DNA of 64,000 nucleotides, taken from assembly GCF_024397855.1 (NCBI RefSeq), contig NZ_CP073343.1, positions 3,658,001 to 3,722,000 of the forward strand, in the 5' to 3' direction. Made by a program: the position numbers and the translations under genes. The first letter of the stretch is position 1. Each line of letters starts with the position of its first letter. This document shows, one piece after another, positions 36,677 through 46,682 of this stretch. Under the pieces are notes generated by a model. That model was not told the origin of the DNA and did no database searches. It saw nothing but the letters and a program-made list of their open reading frames with translations. This DNA comes from Marinomonas rhizomae. GTDB taxonomy: Bacteria > Pseudomonadota > Gammaproteobacteria > Pseudomonadales > Marinomonadaceae.

Positions 36677-37870
36677 TTAGGCTGTGGCTTTTCCTATGCG
36701 CTTCAGCAGTATCAAAATGATCACCAAAGCAAAAATACCTAGAATAGAGCCAGTAAAGCCAACACTTTCTAAACCAACAAGCTGAATAACCTGCCCGCCC
36801 ACCAGTGCTCCCGCACCAATTCCTAAATTAATAATGCCCGAATACAACGACATAATAATATCCGCTGCCGTATCATCTACTTTCAACACTCGTATTTGCA
36901 TACTCAAGCCAATAATCATCAGAGACGCGCCCCAAAGAAGAACACTGGTAATGAGTAAAGAGGGACTTGGTGACACAAAATACAAAGCCCCCATACACAA
37001 GGATGCAATAACTACACTGCAAACCAACATCAAAGTATTGGCTTTTTCACCAAAGTAGCTAAACAGTATACTGCCGACAATCCCAGCCATACCAAATAGC
37101 AGCAACAGTAACGTAGTGAATTGACCACTGGCTGAGCCGACCTCTTTTAAGAAGGGCTCAATGTAACTGTAAGCCGTGTAATGGGCAGAAAATATCATGA
37201 AGATAAACAAATACATGCCTAGCAATACTTTATTACGAAGCACCTCTGGCACCTTACTCAGCGACCCCGAAAACAAACTAGGTAGATTAGGTAATAAACG
37301 ATACATGGCCAGCATGATGATTAATGCGATGACCGCAATCACCGCAAAAGTGGTTCGCCACCCCAAAAGTTGGCCAATAATACGGCCCGCAGGCACACCA
37401 AGCACCATGGCCAAGCCAGTACCTGTTGCCAGTACACTCAATGCAAAGGTATGTTTTCCTTGCGGCGCGACACGAATCGCAATAGAAGCAGTAATCGACC
37501 AAAACACCGCATGAGCAAACGCAATTCCGATACGACTTATCAATAAAGTCGTAAAACTCCACGCGACGACCGACAAAATATGACTCGCAATAAATAAGCC
37601 GAACAATCCTAACAATAACGTCTTGCGCTCTAATTTACGTGTCATCAGCATCATTGGCAGCGACATCAGCGCCACAATCCATGCATACACAGTCAACATC
37701 CAACCAACATGAGCAGGCGAAACAGAAAAACTCTCAGCGATATCCGTCAACAATCCAACTGGCACAAACTCTGTGGTATTAAAAATAAAAGCACTGAAAC
37801 CCAGCACAAAAACGCGCAAGTATTGAACACGACGAGAAGCCGTATCCTCATTAGAAGAGGTTGATATCAT
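36677..37870 (-). CDS. sotB: MFS sugar efflux transporter SotB
   Basis: A 397-residue major facilitator protein with twelve membrane segments. Long stretches match Escherichia coli SotB/YdeA from memory, including AFIFNTTEFVPVGLL, YAWIVALMSLP, HAVFWSITAS and AHYTAYSYIEPFL. SotB exports arabinose and related sugars or analogues. It is convergent with the cyclase gene, with a 13-bp gap and no clear terminator between them. Confidence 0.85.
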   Translation of the reverse strand: MISTSSNEDTASRRVQYLRVFVLGFSAFIFNTTEFVPVGLLTDIAESFSVSPAHVGWMLTVYAWIVALMSLPMMLMTRKLERKTLLLGLFGLFIASHILSVVAWSFTTLLISRIGIAFAHAVFWSITASIAIRVAPQGKHTFALSVLATGTGLAMVLGVPAGRIIGQLLGWRTTFAVIAVIALIIMLAMYRLLPNLPSLFSGSLSKVPEVLRNKVLLGMYLFIFMIFSAHYTAYSYIEPFLKEVGSASGQFTTLLLLLFGMAGIVGSILFSYFGEKANTLMLVCSVVIASLCMGALYFVSPSPSLLITSVLLWGASLMIIGLSMQIRVLKVDDTAADIIMSLYSGIINLGIGAGALVGGQVIQLVGLESVGFTGSILGIFALVIILILLKRIGKATA

Positions 37871-38164
37871 GGTGTCCTGCAGGAATATGAGCGAATAGAA
37901 AGGCGACTATTTTCCACTTTTTTAAGCATAACGGAATAGTGAAATATGAATGTATCTTGATAGTTTCATTAATGCAGAACCGGATAAATAAAAAACTTAA
38001 AACACGCCATATAGGTTTATAAGATAAAAACTGTCAAATACGTTTGATAAACCTATAAATTGTTTTGATTTTTTATAGAAAATGCCATACAACAGTGCAT
38101 CTAAAGTGATGCAAGAACCGCACAACCCCATGCATTACAATTACCCTGTGTGGAAGGAACCAAT

Positions 38165-39778
38165 ATGAATAACTTATCCGTCAAAGCGAAATTCATTACG
38201 CTTATTTTATCCATCATTATTATATTTTTGGTGGCATTAAGCTTAATAAAAACCAAAAGCACACAGTTAGCAGATCGCTTTGATCAATTCTACGAAGAAA
38301 ACCATAATGTCTCACTCAATTTGGAACGAGTGAAAGAAGCGCAAGTGAATATCGTGCTCAATGTACGAGGTTTACAAATTGCTTATCTACTCTCTCTCGA
38401 CAAACAAATTCCAGGTTACCTAGAAGCTATTTCGAAAAACTACAATACAACACCATCGCTTATGAATGAGCTTAACAAAGGTCTTCCTAAGCAATCAGAC
38501 GAATCGAAAAAGCTTCATACTCTGGTCAAAGACTTTCAGAACAAGACAAAGACTTTTGTTAGCACAATGGAAAACTCGGCTGATCACAAAGCCCCCTTCC
38601 CAGTCTTTTCTGCTTTCATCGGCTCCTATAATGATCTAATGACCTACTTCACTGCACTCACAGACAAAACAAATGAAGAGGTCATCAATGCCAAACAACA
38701 AACAGAAGGCCTGATTGCAGAAATAGATATTAGCTTCTGGCTTTCTATCTTAGTCGCCTTGGTTATTTCCATCACGCTTAGCTATTTAATATCCAATAAT
38801 ATAGTACGTGGTATTTTAGCGGTTCGTGACGCCGCGCAAAATATGGCACAAGGCCACCTCAATAAACCCGTGAAAGTATCAGGCAGTGATGAAATTGCAG
38901 AGCTTGGCAATGCGATAAATACATCCGCTGAAAACTTACGAAAAGTCCTTAAGGGTGTGCTTAGTTCGGTAGAAAAGGTTAATGAAAACAGCAAAGATGT
39001 CTTAAAAGTAAACCAAGAAGTTGGTGAATATTCCGTCCACATTATGGACAACACAACTCAAGTGGTCGTAGCACTAGATCAGATGTCTGCTAATAACCGC
39101 ACCATTGCTGACAATACACAGCAATCTGCTCAGGCCGCCAGCGACATTCGCACTGTTGCACAAAATAGTTTAACAACGGCCAATGGCACTTTAGATGCGA
39201 TTAACCAATTAGTTTCTTCATTAAAAGAAACGGGTGACGTTGTTACTAAACTACGCCAAGAAACAAGCAACATAGAAACCATTTTAGATGTGATTCGTAG
39301 TATCGCAGAGCAAACTAACTTACTTGCTCTAAATGCCGCTATTGAAGCAGCACGCGCTGGTGAACAAGGTCGAGGCTTTGCCGTGGTAGCTGATGAGGTG
39401 CGAACACTAGCACAACGTTCACAAGACAGTGTCAATGAAATTGAAACCCTCCTAGCGCAGTTAAGCACAGCCAGTGGTCAAGCAGTAAACCGCATGGAAG
39501 TCAGCTTCAAACTAGTAGAGTCCTCCAAAGAACAAGTCGAAAAAACCAACGAGCTCACTGGCAATATTTTAGCAGGCATTGAGCAAGTATCTGAACAAGC
39601 TCAACACATAGCCCAATCCATAGAAGAACAAATGGAAGTATCCGAAGACATCACCAAGAAAATGCATTCAGTACAAAGCCTAACAAATCAAAGCGCGGAA
39701 ATGGCCAAACGTTCTGGCATTAATATGGCCGAAAGCAGTGTTGATGTGCAACAACAACTAAGCTTCTTCAAACTCTAA
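38165..39778 (+). CDS. Methyl-accepting chemotaxis protein
   Basis: A 537-residue chemoreceptor: membrane helix 1 near residues 9-28, a periplasmic four-helix-bundle-like sensor of about 150 residues, membrane helix 2 near 183-203, HAMP, and a signalling domain whose tip contains [20 protein letters not shown]. Start chosen at the ATG behind GGAAGGA; a GTG 15 bases upstream is less likely. It lacks a CheR-binding pentapeptide at the C-terminus. It stands alone, without che genes nearby, so it feeds a chemotaxis pathway encoded elsewhere. Confidence 0.92.
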   Translation: MNNLSVKAKFITLILSIIIIFLVALSLIKTKSTQLADRFDQFYEENHNVSLNLERVKEAQVNIVLNVRGLQIAYLLSLDKQIPGYLEAISKNYNTTPSLMNELNKGLPKQSDESKKLHTLVKDFQNKTKTFVSTMENSADHKAPFPVFSAFIGSYNDLMTYFTALTDKTNEEVINAKQQTEGLIAEIDISFWLSILVALVISITLSYLISNNIVRGILAVRDAAQNMAQGHLNKPVKVSGSDEIAELGNAINTSAENLRKVLKGVLSSVEKVNENSKDVLKVNQEVGEYSVHIMDNTTQVVVALDQMSANNRTIADNTQQSAQAASDIRTVAQNSLTTANGTLDAINQLVSSLKETGDVVTKLRQETSNIETILDVIRSIAEQTNLLALNAAIEAARAGEQGRGFAVVADEVRTLAQRSQDSVNEIETLLAQLSTASGQAVNRMEVSFKLVESSKEQVEKTNELTGNILAGIEQVSEQAQHIAQSIEEQMEVSEDITKKMHSVQSLTNQSAEMAKRSGINMAESSVDVQQQLSFFKL

Positions 39779-39805
39779 CGACAGGCTAGCCAAACAACAC
39801 CTTAC

Positions 39806-39835
39806 GCACCTGACCGTTATCAAACTGTTAGGTGC
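39806..39835 (+). terminator. Terminator after the chemoreceptor gene
   Basis: An imperfect stem GCACCTGACCGTT / AACTGTTAGGTGC with a short loop, followed by TTTT. Confidence 0.75.
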
Positions 39836-39980
39836 TTTTCATAGCTATCATATTCCCTCTTCCCCATTAGAAAACACCACAAAATACGAACATAGATCAT
39901 TAAAACGCCTACTCCTTTTATACAATCGTTTTTCAGCTATGAGACAATATTGACTAATAAACAAACAACCATGAGTTCCA

Positions 39981-41204
39981 ATGATTCCTTCTATTTTATA
40001 TTTTTCCCCCTTGCTAGCACCATGGAAAGCGCAGTTAAATGCAGCCTTATCCACTTATGAGCAAACTGTCGAATGGAAGGCGATGCAAAGTATCGATCAG
40101 CCGCCAACTTCTGCCATAGTATTACTAGCAGAAAAAGACATAAAAACATCTGATTGGCCGCTTATAGCCTCCCGAAGAACCATCGTCATTGTTAACGAAT
40201 GGTGTTTAGAAAATAGTATTAAATGGATACTAAAAGGCGCTGTAAACTGCTTCGCCCATGATGACGAACACCTTATCTCTTGGCTGATTTCCGAACTTTC
40301 AAAATTTACTGTAAACCGTTCCGAGCAAACTAAAGATGACATGCTACAAATCATCATTAATGCTATTCCAGCCCCAATCTTTTTCAAAGACCACTTACAT
40401 ATTTACCGTGGCTGTAATACCGCATTTGGCCAGTTTATAGGACATTCACGAGAAGAGATTATTGGATGCTCCGTCTATGATCTCGCCCCCAAGCACCTTG
40501 CAGAAAAATATTATGAAGCCGACTGTAAGCTACTAGCCAAAGGTGGCACCCAACGCTATGAAGCAGAAGCTCTACTTTGCGATGGTTCTATTCATGAAAT
40601 CGAATTCAATAAAGCCGTCTTTACAACCTCGAAAGGACATCCAGCGGGCCAGGTTGGCGTTATGCTAGACATTACTGAACGCAACCAGCTTATCCATCAA
40701 CTAGACAAAGCCACACGTACGGACCCATTAACAGGCACATCAAACCGCCGAGAGTTTAACCTCATTATTCAAGACGAGTTCGATAAGCGAAAACATTCAG
40801 AACAAAGGAACTGTCTAATGGCTCTCGATGTGGATTTTTTCAAAAAAATCAACGATAAATTTGGTCACGGAGGAGGTGATAAAGCACTGCAACTCATCGC
40901 AAAATGGCTTCAAAGCAAACTGCGCCCCAGTGACAGCCTCTTCCGTATAGGTGGCGAAGAATTCTATATTTTGATACGAGATACCGACATACAAAATGCC
41001 TTCGAGATTGCTAAGCAATTATGTAAAGGCATGGCAACTCACTCCTTCCAGATCAACCAACAGGCTGTTCACATCACACTATCTGCAGGCGTTATTGAAT
41101 TAGACCCAACAACAGATCTAGAAAGCTCTCTCGACAAGGTAGATAAAGCTTTATACGAGGCAAAGTCTGACGGTCGAAACTGCGTTTGCCCAGTATTTAC
41201 GTAG
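39981..41204 (+). CDS. Cytosolic PAS-GGDEF diguanylate cyclase
   Basis: A 407-residue soluble protein. Residues 1-110 have an alternating strand/helix pattern that resembles a receiver domain without the usual phosphorylation site. A PAS domain follows (about 121-235, ending in the DITERN linker), then a GGDEF domain with GGEEF at 324-328 and the inhibitory site RPSD. It should make c-di-GMP in response to a PAS ligand or redox cue. It is a single gene between the chemoreceptor and the iron-binding protein gene. Confidence 0.92.
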   Translation: MIPSILYFSPLLAPWKAQLNAALSTYEQTVEWKAMQSIDQPPTSAIVLLAEKDIKTSDWPLIASRRTIVIVNEWCLENSIKWILKGAVNCFAHDDEHLISWLISELSKFTVNRSEQTKDDMLQIIINAIPAPIFFKDHLHIYRGCNTAFGQFIGHSREEIIGCSVYDLAPKHLAEKYYEADCKLLAKGGTQRYEAEALLCDGSIHEIEFNKAVFTTSKGHPAGQVGVMLDITERNQLIHQLDKATRTDPLTGTSNRREFNLIIQDEFDKRKHSEQRNCLMALDVDFFKKINDKFGHGGGDKALQLIAKWLQSKLRPSDSLFRIGGEEFYILIRDTDIQNAFEIAKQLCKGMATHSFQINQQAVHITLSAGVIELDPTTDLESSLDKVDKALYEAKSDGRNCVCPVFT

Positions 41205-41235
41205 CATATTTTTATATTAAAAATTAACATTAACG

Positions 41236-41269
41236 GGAACGATTTCCATTCCTGTTTGTCGTAATGGAA
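41236..41269 (+). promoter_or_regulatory. Palindromic elements upstream of the iron-binding protein gene
   Basis: GGAACGATTTCC is a short dyad (GGAA/TTCC), and TTCCATT at 41244 pairs with AATGGAA at 41263. They lie 50-80 bp before the start. An iron-responsive operator would be expected here, but the match to a Fur box is poor, so this is only a candidate. Confidence 0.3.
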
Positions 41270-41318
41270 GTAATTCACCAATCAACCGAGTTTCCCACTA
41301 CGTAAATAGGTACTTGTA

Positions 41319-42365
41319 ATGAAACGTCCAACAATAAAAACATCGCTTTTCACCCTAGCTGGTGCAACTACTATGCTCGCTTTAAGCAGTACTTCTGCCC
41401 AAGCCAGTGGCGAGGTTAATGTCTATTCAGCGCGCAGCGAAGCGCTAATTTCTCCTTTACTAGACATATATGCAAAAGAAAACAACGTCAAAGTAAACCT
41501 AATTACCGGCAGTGCAGATGCCTTATTGAGCCGTCTCAAATCGGAAGGTGATGCCAGCCCAGCGGATGTATTTATCACAGTCGATGCCGGACGTTTGTAT
41601 CGTGCAAAAGAAGCAGGTGTGCTCCAGGCGTTTGAAACAAGCAACTTAAATACAGTTGTACCTGAGCATCTAAAAGACCGTGACGGTTACTGGTACGGAT
41701 TGTCTCAGCGTGCTCGCGTGATACTTTATAATCCTGAAACCGTCTCCGCTGCTGATTTATCGACATACGAAGACCTAGCTGATCCTAAGTGGAAAGGCAA
41801 AATCTGCATTCGCTCTTCTAGCAACATCTACAACCAATCTTTGGTTGCTTCAATGATCGACGCAAATGGAGAAAAACAAACATTAGAATGGATCAAAGGT
41901 CTAGTTGCTAACTTCGCACGTCCACCAGCTGGCGGCGACACAGATCAGATCAAAGCAGCTGCCGCAGGCGTTTGTGACATCGCTGTCGCAAATACCTATT
42001 ACTTTGGCCGTTTAGGTTTAAGTGACAAACCTGACGAACACGCTGTTTTTGATAAACTAAAAATGTTCTGGCCTAACCAAGCGGCCAACGAGCGTGGCGC
42101 TCACGTCAATGTCAGCGGTATTGGCATCACAGCATCTTCTAAAAACACCGACAACGCCAAACAATTAATCGATTTCTTAACCAATAAGCAAAGCCAAGAA
42201 TGGTACGCCAACGTGAACAACGAATACGCCGTGATTGAGGGCGTGACACCACCTAAAAGCTTAGCGACGTTTGGTGAATTCAAAGCCGATAAAGTGTCTT
42301 TGAGTGTATTAGGTGAAAACAACCGCCAAGCGGTTAAACTAATGGACCAAGGTGGTTGGAAGTAA
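41319..42365 (+). CDS. Fe(3+) ABC transporter substrate-binding protein (FbpA/FutA type)
   Basis: A 348-residue periplasmic binding protein with a signal peptide (cleavage near AQA-30) and the opening EVNVYSARSE of the FbpA/FutA family. The iron-ligand region is visible in NTYYFGRLG with a tyrosine pair, as in FbpA. It would bind ferric iron in the periplasm. No permease or ATPase gene is adjacent, so it works with a transporter encoded elsewhere. It is followed by a strong terminator shared with ilvY. Confidence 0.87.
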   Translation: MKRPTIKTSLFTLAGATTMLALSSTSAQASGEVNVYSARSEALISPLLDIYAKENNVKVNLITGSADALLSRLKSEGDASPADVFITVDAGRLYRAKEAGVLQAFETSNLNTVVPEHLKDRDGYWYGLSQRARVILYNPETVSAADLSTYEDLADPKWKGKICIRSSSNIYNQSLVASMIDANGEKQTLEWIKGLVANFARPPAGGDTDQIKAAAAGVCDIAVANTYYFGRLGLSDKPDEHAVFDKLKMFWPNQAANERGAHVNVSGIGITASSKNTDNAKQLIDFLTNKQSQEWYANVNNEYAVIEGVTPPKSLATFGEFKADKVSLSVLGENNRQAVKLMDQGGWK

Positions 42366-42405
42366 TACTCCAGCTACAGCCAAATCGTTAAACTGCAATA
42401 CTTAA

Positions 42406-42431
42406 AAGAGGAGGCTATTTAGCCTCCTCTT
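42406..42431. terminator. Bidirectional terminator overlapping the ilvY stop
   Basis: A perfect 11-bp stem AAGAGGAGGCT with an ATTT loop, between the convergent iron-binding protein gene and ilvY. The right arm includes the last codons of ilvY. Confidence 0.85.
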
Positions 42432-43308
42432 CCATTAAACTCCAAAACGCTTCTACCAGCGGATTCTTCAAGCTTTTCTTCAGTGTAAACAAACCAATAT
42501 CGTATGGCTCCAGCTCAGGTTGCACGTCCAACACCTTAATTCGATCTACCAACGGGCTATTATCTAAAACGATTTTCGGCACCACACCAATCCCAAAACC
42601 TAAGCTCACCATACTCACGATCGCCTCGTTACCTGTGACTTGTGCATAAATCCGTGGCGCGATGTCGAGTTGACGAAACCATTCATCAATACGCGTTCGA
42701 GACACTCCACTTTCAGAAAGGATCATCGGGATATTTGCCCACTCTTCTGGCGACGTTGGGGTATTGGTCGGAACATTCGGCACTTGCTGCTCCAGGGGCG
42801 CAATAAACAACAATGGCGAGATGGCGATCTGTTTAAAGTCTAACCCTCGCGGTAAATTCGCAGGACGCGCAGCAATGGTAATATCCTCTTTGCCATCCAG
42901 AATATGTGCAATCGCATGTTCTGGATCGCCCGTACGCAATTTGATTTCAATCGCTGGATAGGCAATACGAAAACGACGCAGCAATTCATACAAAAAACTA
43001 TAACTCGCTGTGACTGAGCCATACAGGCTGATTTCACCGCTCAGTTGGTCGGAATTATCAGTCAGTTCATGACGAATCAAATTCCATTGTCGGCTGGTAT
43101 CGCGAGCGTATTTAAGAAATTTCTGCCCTTCTTGAGTCAATGCCACTGTACGATTGTCACGGTTAAACAAAGCCACGCCGAGCTCGTCTTCTAAGTGTCG
43201 GATGTTTCGTGACATGGCAGAAATACTGATGTGACATTCGTCACTGGCGCGTCCGAAATTCAACGTTTCCGCTAAGGCGAGAAACTGCTTAAGCGTTTTT
43301 ATATTCAT
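42415..43308 (-). CDS. ilvY: LysR-family activator IlvY
   Basis: A 297-residue LysR regulator starting MNIKTLKQFLALAETLNFGRAS, with the helix-turn-helix to about residue 60 and the effector domain with GEISLYGSVTASYSFLYELL. It is divergent from ilvC, the conserved arrangement in gammaproteobacteria, where IlvY activates ilvC when its inducers acetolactate or acetohydroxybutyrate are present. Position and sequence together make the name secure. Confidence 0.92.
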   Translation of the reverse strand: MNIKTLKQFLALAETLNFGRASDECHISISAMSRNIRHLEDELGVALFNRDNRTVALTQEGQKFLKYARDTSRQWNLIRHELTDNSDQLSGEISLYGSVTASYSFLYELLRRFRIAYPAIEIKLRTGDPEHAIAHILDGKEDITIAARPANLPRGLDFKQIAISPLLFIAPLEQQVPNVPTNTPTSPEEWANIPMILSESGVSRTRIDEWFRQLDIAPRIYAQVTGNEAIVSMVSLGFGIGVVPKIVLDNSPLVDRIKVLDVQPELEPYDIGLFTLKKSLKNPLVEAFWSLMEEEAK

Positions 43309-43351
43309 AATGAAGCCTGCACCCTATTGCTGTTTACTCATCATAAATCAT

Positions 43352-43385
43352 GATTGCAATAAATGGGATACTATATTGCGAATAT
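43352..43385. promoter_or_regulatory. Candidate IlvY operator region
   Basis: Two related half-palindromes, ATTGCAAT (43353-43360) and TATTGCGAATA (43374-43384), about two helical turns apart, lie between ilvY and ilvC. Paired TTGC/GCAA elements fit a LysR-type tandem operator. The binding is inferred. Confidence 0.5.
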
Positions 43386-43529
43386 ATCAATTTACGAAAA
43401 GGTTATACTAGGATAGATTAACCCTACTCGCAGAATGTCAGGAAAATCATTGCTTGGCGACTGTGTCATCCATTTTTAATATCCGCGTGTTTTTATCGCT
43501 GATACATTAATTTAAAAGGTGTGTTTATC

Positions 43530-45002
43530 ATGGCTAATTACTTCAATACTTTGCCGCTACGCGAGCAACTAGCTCAACTAGCAAAATGTCGCTTCATGGA
43601 CAGCTCTGAATTTGCAGACGGCGTAGAAGCGCTTAAAGGCAAAAAAATGGTTGTTATCGGTTGTGGTGCACAAGGTCTTAACCAAGGCTTGAACCTACGT
43701 GATTCTGGACTAGATGTTTCTTACGCATTGCGCCCTGAAGCGATTGCACAAAAACGTCAGTCTTGGAAAAATGCGACTGAAAACGGTTTTGTTGTAGGTA
43801 CTTACGAAGATTTGATCCCAACAGCTGATGTTGTATTGAACCTAACACCTGATAAGCAACACACTCCAGTTGTTACAGCCGTTATGCCTCTTATGAAAGA
43901 AGGCGCTTGCCTATCTTACTCTCACGGTTTCAACATCGTAGAAGAAGGCATGCAAGTACGTGACGACCTTACAGTAATCATGGTTGCACCTAAGTGCCCA
44001 GGTTCTGAAGTTCGCGCTGAATACGTTCGTGGTTTTGGTGTTCCAACACTTATCGCGGTTCACGAAGATAACGACCCTAAAGGCGAAGGTCTTGCACTAG
44101 CGAAAGCTTACGCTGTTGGTACTGGCGGTCACAAAGCAGGCGTTTTGATGTCTTCTTTCATCGCTGAAGTTAAATCCGACCTTATGGGTGAGCAAACTAT
44201 CCTTTGTGGTATGTTGCAGACTGGCTCTATCCTTTGCTTCGACAAAATGGTTGAAGAAGGCATCGACGCTGGCTACGCATCTCGTTTGATCCAATTCGGT
44301 TGGGAAACTATCACTGAAGCATTGAAATACGGCGGCGTGACTAACATGCTAGATCGTCTTTCTAACCCAGCTAAGATCAAAGCATTCGATCTTTCTGAAG
44401 AGCTAAAAGTGATCATGCGTCCTTTGTACAACAAACACCAAGATGACATCATCAACGGCACTTTCTCTCGCGTAATGATGGAAGACTGGGCGAACGATGA
44501 TAAAAACCTTCTTCAATGGCGTGCAGACACAGCGGAAACTAACTTCGAGAAAACACCAGCTGGCGATGTAGAAATTTCTGAACAAGAATTCTTCGACAAC
44601 GGTATCTTGATGGTTGCTATGGTTAAAGCGGGCGTTGAGCTTGCTTTCGAAACCATGACTGCTGCAGGCATCATTGCTGAATCGGCTTACTACGAGTCTC
44701 TACACGAAACGCCACTAATCGCGAACACCATCGCTCGTAAGAAATTGTACGAAATGAACGCGACAATCTCTGATACAGCGGAATACGGTTGCTACCTATA
44801 CAACCACGCTTGTGTTCCATTATTGGCTGACTTCATGAAAGACATTAAAACTGACGTGATCGGTAAAGGTCTTTCTTTAGAAGACACAGGCGTTGATAAC
44901 AAGCGCTTGATCGAAGTAAACACAGCACTTCGCTCTCACCCAGTAGAAGCGGTTGGTTCGGTTCTTCGTGGCCACATGGCGGATATGAAAAAGATCGTTT
45001 AA
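43530..45002 (+). CDS. ilvC: Ketol-acid reductoisomerase, long form
   Basis: A 490-residue class II (enterobacterial-type) enzyme, starting [14 protein letters not shown]. The nucleotide-binding [17 protein letters not shown] and the duplicated C-terminal knotted domain are present, with [15 protein letters not shown] and [20 protein letters not shown]. It converts acetolactate to 2,3-dihydroxyisovalerate in valine, leucine and isoleucine synthesis with NADPH and Mg2+. AAGGTG supports the ATG at 43530 over a GTG nine bases upstream. Codon use looks like that of a highly expressed gene. Confidence 0.97.
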   Translation: MANYFNTLPLREQLAQLAKCRFMDSSEFADGVEALKGKKMVVIGCGAQGLNQGLNLRDSGLDVSYALRPEAIAQKRQSWKNATENGFVVGTYEDLIPTADVVLNLTPDKQHTPVVTAVMPLMKEGACLSYSHGFNIVEEGMQVRDDLTVIMVAPKCPGSEVRAEYVRGFGVPTLIAVHEDNDPKGEGLALAKAYAVGTGGHKAGVLMSSFIAEVKSDLMGEQTILCGMLQTGSILCFDKMVEEGIDAGYASRLIQFGWETITEALKYGGVTNMLDRLSNPAKIKAFDLSEELKVIMRPLYNKHQDDIINGTFSRVMMEDWANDDKNLLQWRADTAETNFEKTPAGDVEISEQEFFDNGILMVAMVKAGVELAFETMTAAGIIAESAYYESLHETPLIANTIARKKLYEMNATISDTAEYGCYLYNHACVPLLADFMKDIKTDVIGKGLSLEDTGVDNKRLIEVNTALRSHPVEAVGSVLRGHMADMKKIV

Positions 45003-45074
45003 TACGATTATTGCGCTCGCCAATACTTTGTTAAACCAAGTATTGGCGGACTCATAACATCGTAATGTACCCAT

Positions 45075-45106
45075 AAAAGCCGAGCTTCAAAACTCGGCTT
45101 TTTTGT
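45075..45106 (+). terminator. Terminator of ilvC
   Basis: A perfect 10-bp stem AAAAGCCGAG / CTCGGCTTTT with an eight-base loop and a following T-run. Confidence 0.92.
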
Positions 45107-45141
45107 CTCTACTTGTTATCAACAAAACATTAGGAAATACC

Positions 45142-46581
45142 ATGGACAGCATCCGCTTAGACAATATTCTATTTGATAAAGTCACTGTGAACTTTGATGA
45201 TCGCTTTACGCTAAGTGAGATTAACTGGACCATTGAACCTAACCAACATTGGGTGATCACTGGCACCAACGGATCAGGAAAGTCGGCTTTGGCCGCCGTG
45301 CTTGCTGGAGTGGGCGATATTGAAAACGGTACAGTCACTGGTCTTCCAAAAAACGTCGGATTGGTGTCTTTTGAAGCCCAAGCCGAATTGATCGCTAAAG
45401 AACTAAAAAAAGACGACGCCGACATCATGGATGTGATTTCCCTCGGCACCCCCGTTCATGAAATGATCTTCGACAACTGCCAAGACTCTGAACTGGCTCA
45501 CTCTCTTGTAGAAAAGTTCGGCCTAAGCAAACTACTCGACCGCGCCTTTCGTAAGCTGTCTACTGGCGAAACCCGCAAAGTCATGCTGATTCGCGCTTTA
45601 TCCAGCAAGCCAGATTTGCTTATCTTAGACGAACCCTTCGATGGCTTAGACGTGGATACGCTTGCCATGCTGCAAGCACATCTAGCGTCCATCATAGACA
45701 CCACACCGATGGTCCTGGTGCTAAACCGCTTTGACGAGATGCCAGACTTCATCACTCACGTCGCCTATATGGACAATGGCAAGCTGGCTCTTACAGTAGA
45801 CAAAAAAGACGAAAACGCCTTCAACGAGCTTTATCAATTACTGCATTTGAAAACCACCGATCTCAGCGTGCCAGAGGCCGACCCAGCGAACAAACTACCA
45901 GTACTCGATCCAAGCCAACCGCTCGTCAAGCTGAACCAAGCGACCATCAAATACGGTGATACTGTCATTGTCGATAAACTGGATTGGACCATTGAGCGCG
46001 GCCAACATTGGCAACTCAGCGGCCCCAATGGCAGCGGCAAAACCTGCGTCTTGTCTTTGATCACTGGCGATCATCCACAATGCTACACCAACGACATTTT
46101 TGTCTTCGGATTCCAGCGTGGGAACGGCGAAAGCATCTGGCAGATCAAACAATTTATCGGCTATGTTTCCACGGCACTGCAATGGGAATACCGCGTCAGC
46201 ACCAGTTGTAAAAACGTTATTATTTCCGGCTTCTACGACAGCATCGGCATGTACAGCAAATCTACCGATAACCAGAAGCAAATTGCAGATCAATGGCTTG
46301 AACTACTCGGCATGAAAGACCGCGCCGACCAGCCCTTCAACAAACTCTCATACGGCGACCAGCGTTTACTACTCATCGCCCGCGCCATGGTCAAACACCC
46401 GCCATTATTGATCCTAGATGAACCCTGCCTCGGCCTAGACGACATGAACCGCCAACTTGTCCTCGCGCTGATCGAGAAAATTTGTGAAGGGAAAGAAACC
46501 ACAGTGCTCTACGTCAACCACCACACGGAAGACCAGATCAAAGGGATAGAGAACTACTTGGGGTTGAAGAAGAACGACTAG
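45142..46581 (+). CDS. modF: Double ATP-binding cassette protein ModF
   Basis: About 479 residues with two fused ABC ATPase domains and no membrane part. Domain 1 has Walker A GTNGSGKSA, signature LSTGETRK and Walker B LLILDEPFDGLD. Domain 2 has GPNGSGKT, LSYGDQR and LLILDEPCLGLD. The stretches NRFDEMPDF and YRVSTSCKNVIISGFYDSIG match Escherichia coli ModF (PhrA) from memory. ModF is linked to molybdate transport genes in E. coli but its function is unclear; no mod genes are nearby here. Start chosen at the ATG with TAGGAAA upstream. Confidence 0.85.
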   Translation: MDSIRLDNILFDKVTVNFDDRFTLSEINWTIEPNQHWVITGTNGSGKSALAAVLAGVGDIENGTVTGLPKNVGLVSFEAQAELIAKELKKDDADIMDVISLGTPVHEMIFDNCQDSELAHSLVEKFGLSKLLDRAFRKLSTGETRKVMLIRALSSKPDLLILDEPFDGLDVDTLAMLQAHLASIIDTTPMVLVLNRFDEMPDFITHVAYMDNGKLALTVDKKDENAFNELYQLLHLKTTDLSVPEADPANKLPVLDPSQPLVKLNQATIKYGDTVIVDKLDWTIERGQHWQLSGPNGSGKTCVLSLITGDHPQCYTNDIFVFGFQRGNGESIWQIKQFIGYVSTALQWEYRVSTSCKNVIISGFYDSIGMYSKSTDNQKQIADQWLELLGMKDRADQPFNKLSYGDQRLLLIARAMVKHPPLLILDEPCLGLDDMNRQLVLALIEKICEGKETTVLYVNHHTEDQIKGIENYLGLKKND

Positions 46582-46682
46582 CTTAAAGCTAAATGAGGCA
46601 AGACCTCTCAAAAGTTTTTGACAAAAAAACAAGATGATAGAAAGTCGTATTTATTAGCGATAAGATACGCAAGTCATCAACA

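Noticed and set aside
39130..39468. Open frame of 112 codons antisense to the chemoreceptor signalling domain
   Set aside because: The plus-strand frame encodes the most conserved part of a chemoreceptor; the antisense frame is a by-product of codon bias.
41236..41254. Fur box upstream of the iron-binding protein gene
   Set aside because: The region has dyads but too few matches to the 19-bp Fur consensus; kept only as a low-confidence regulatory candidate.
45895..46293. Open frame of 132 codons antisense to modF
   Set aside because: It lies opposite the second ABC domain, whose Walker and signature motifs are intact.
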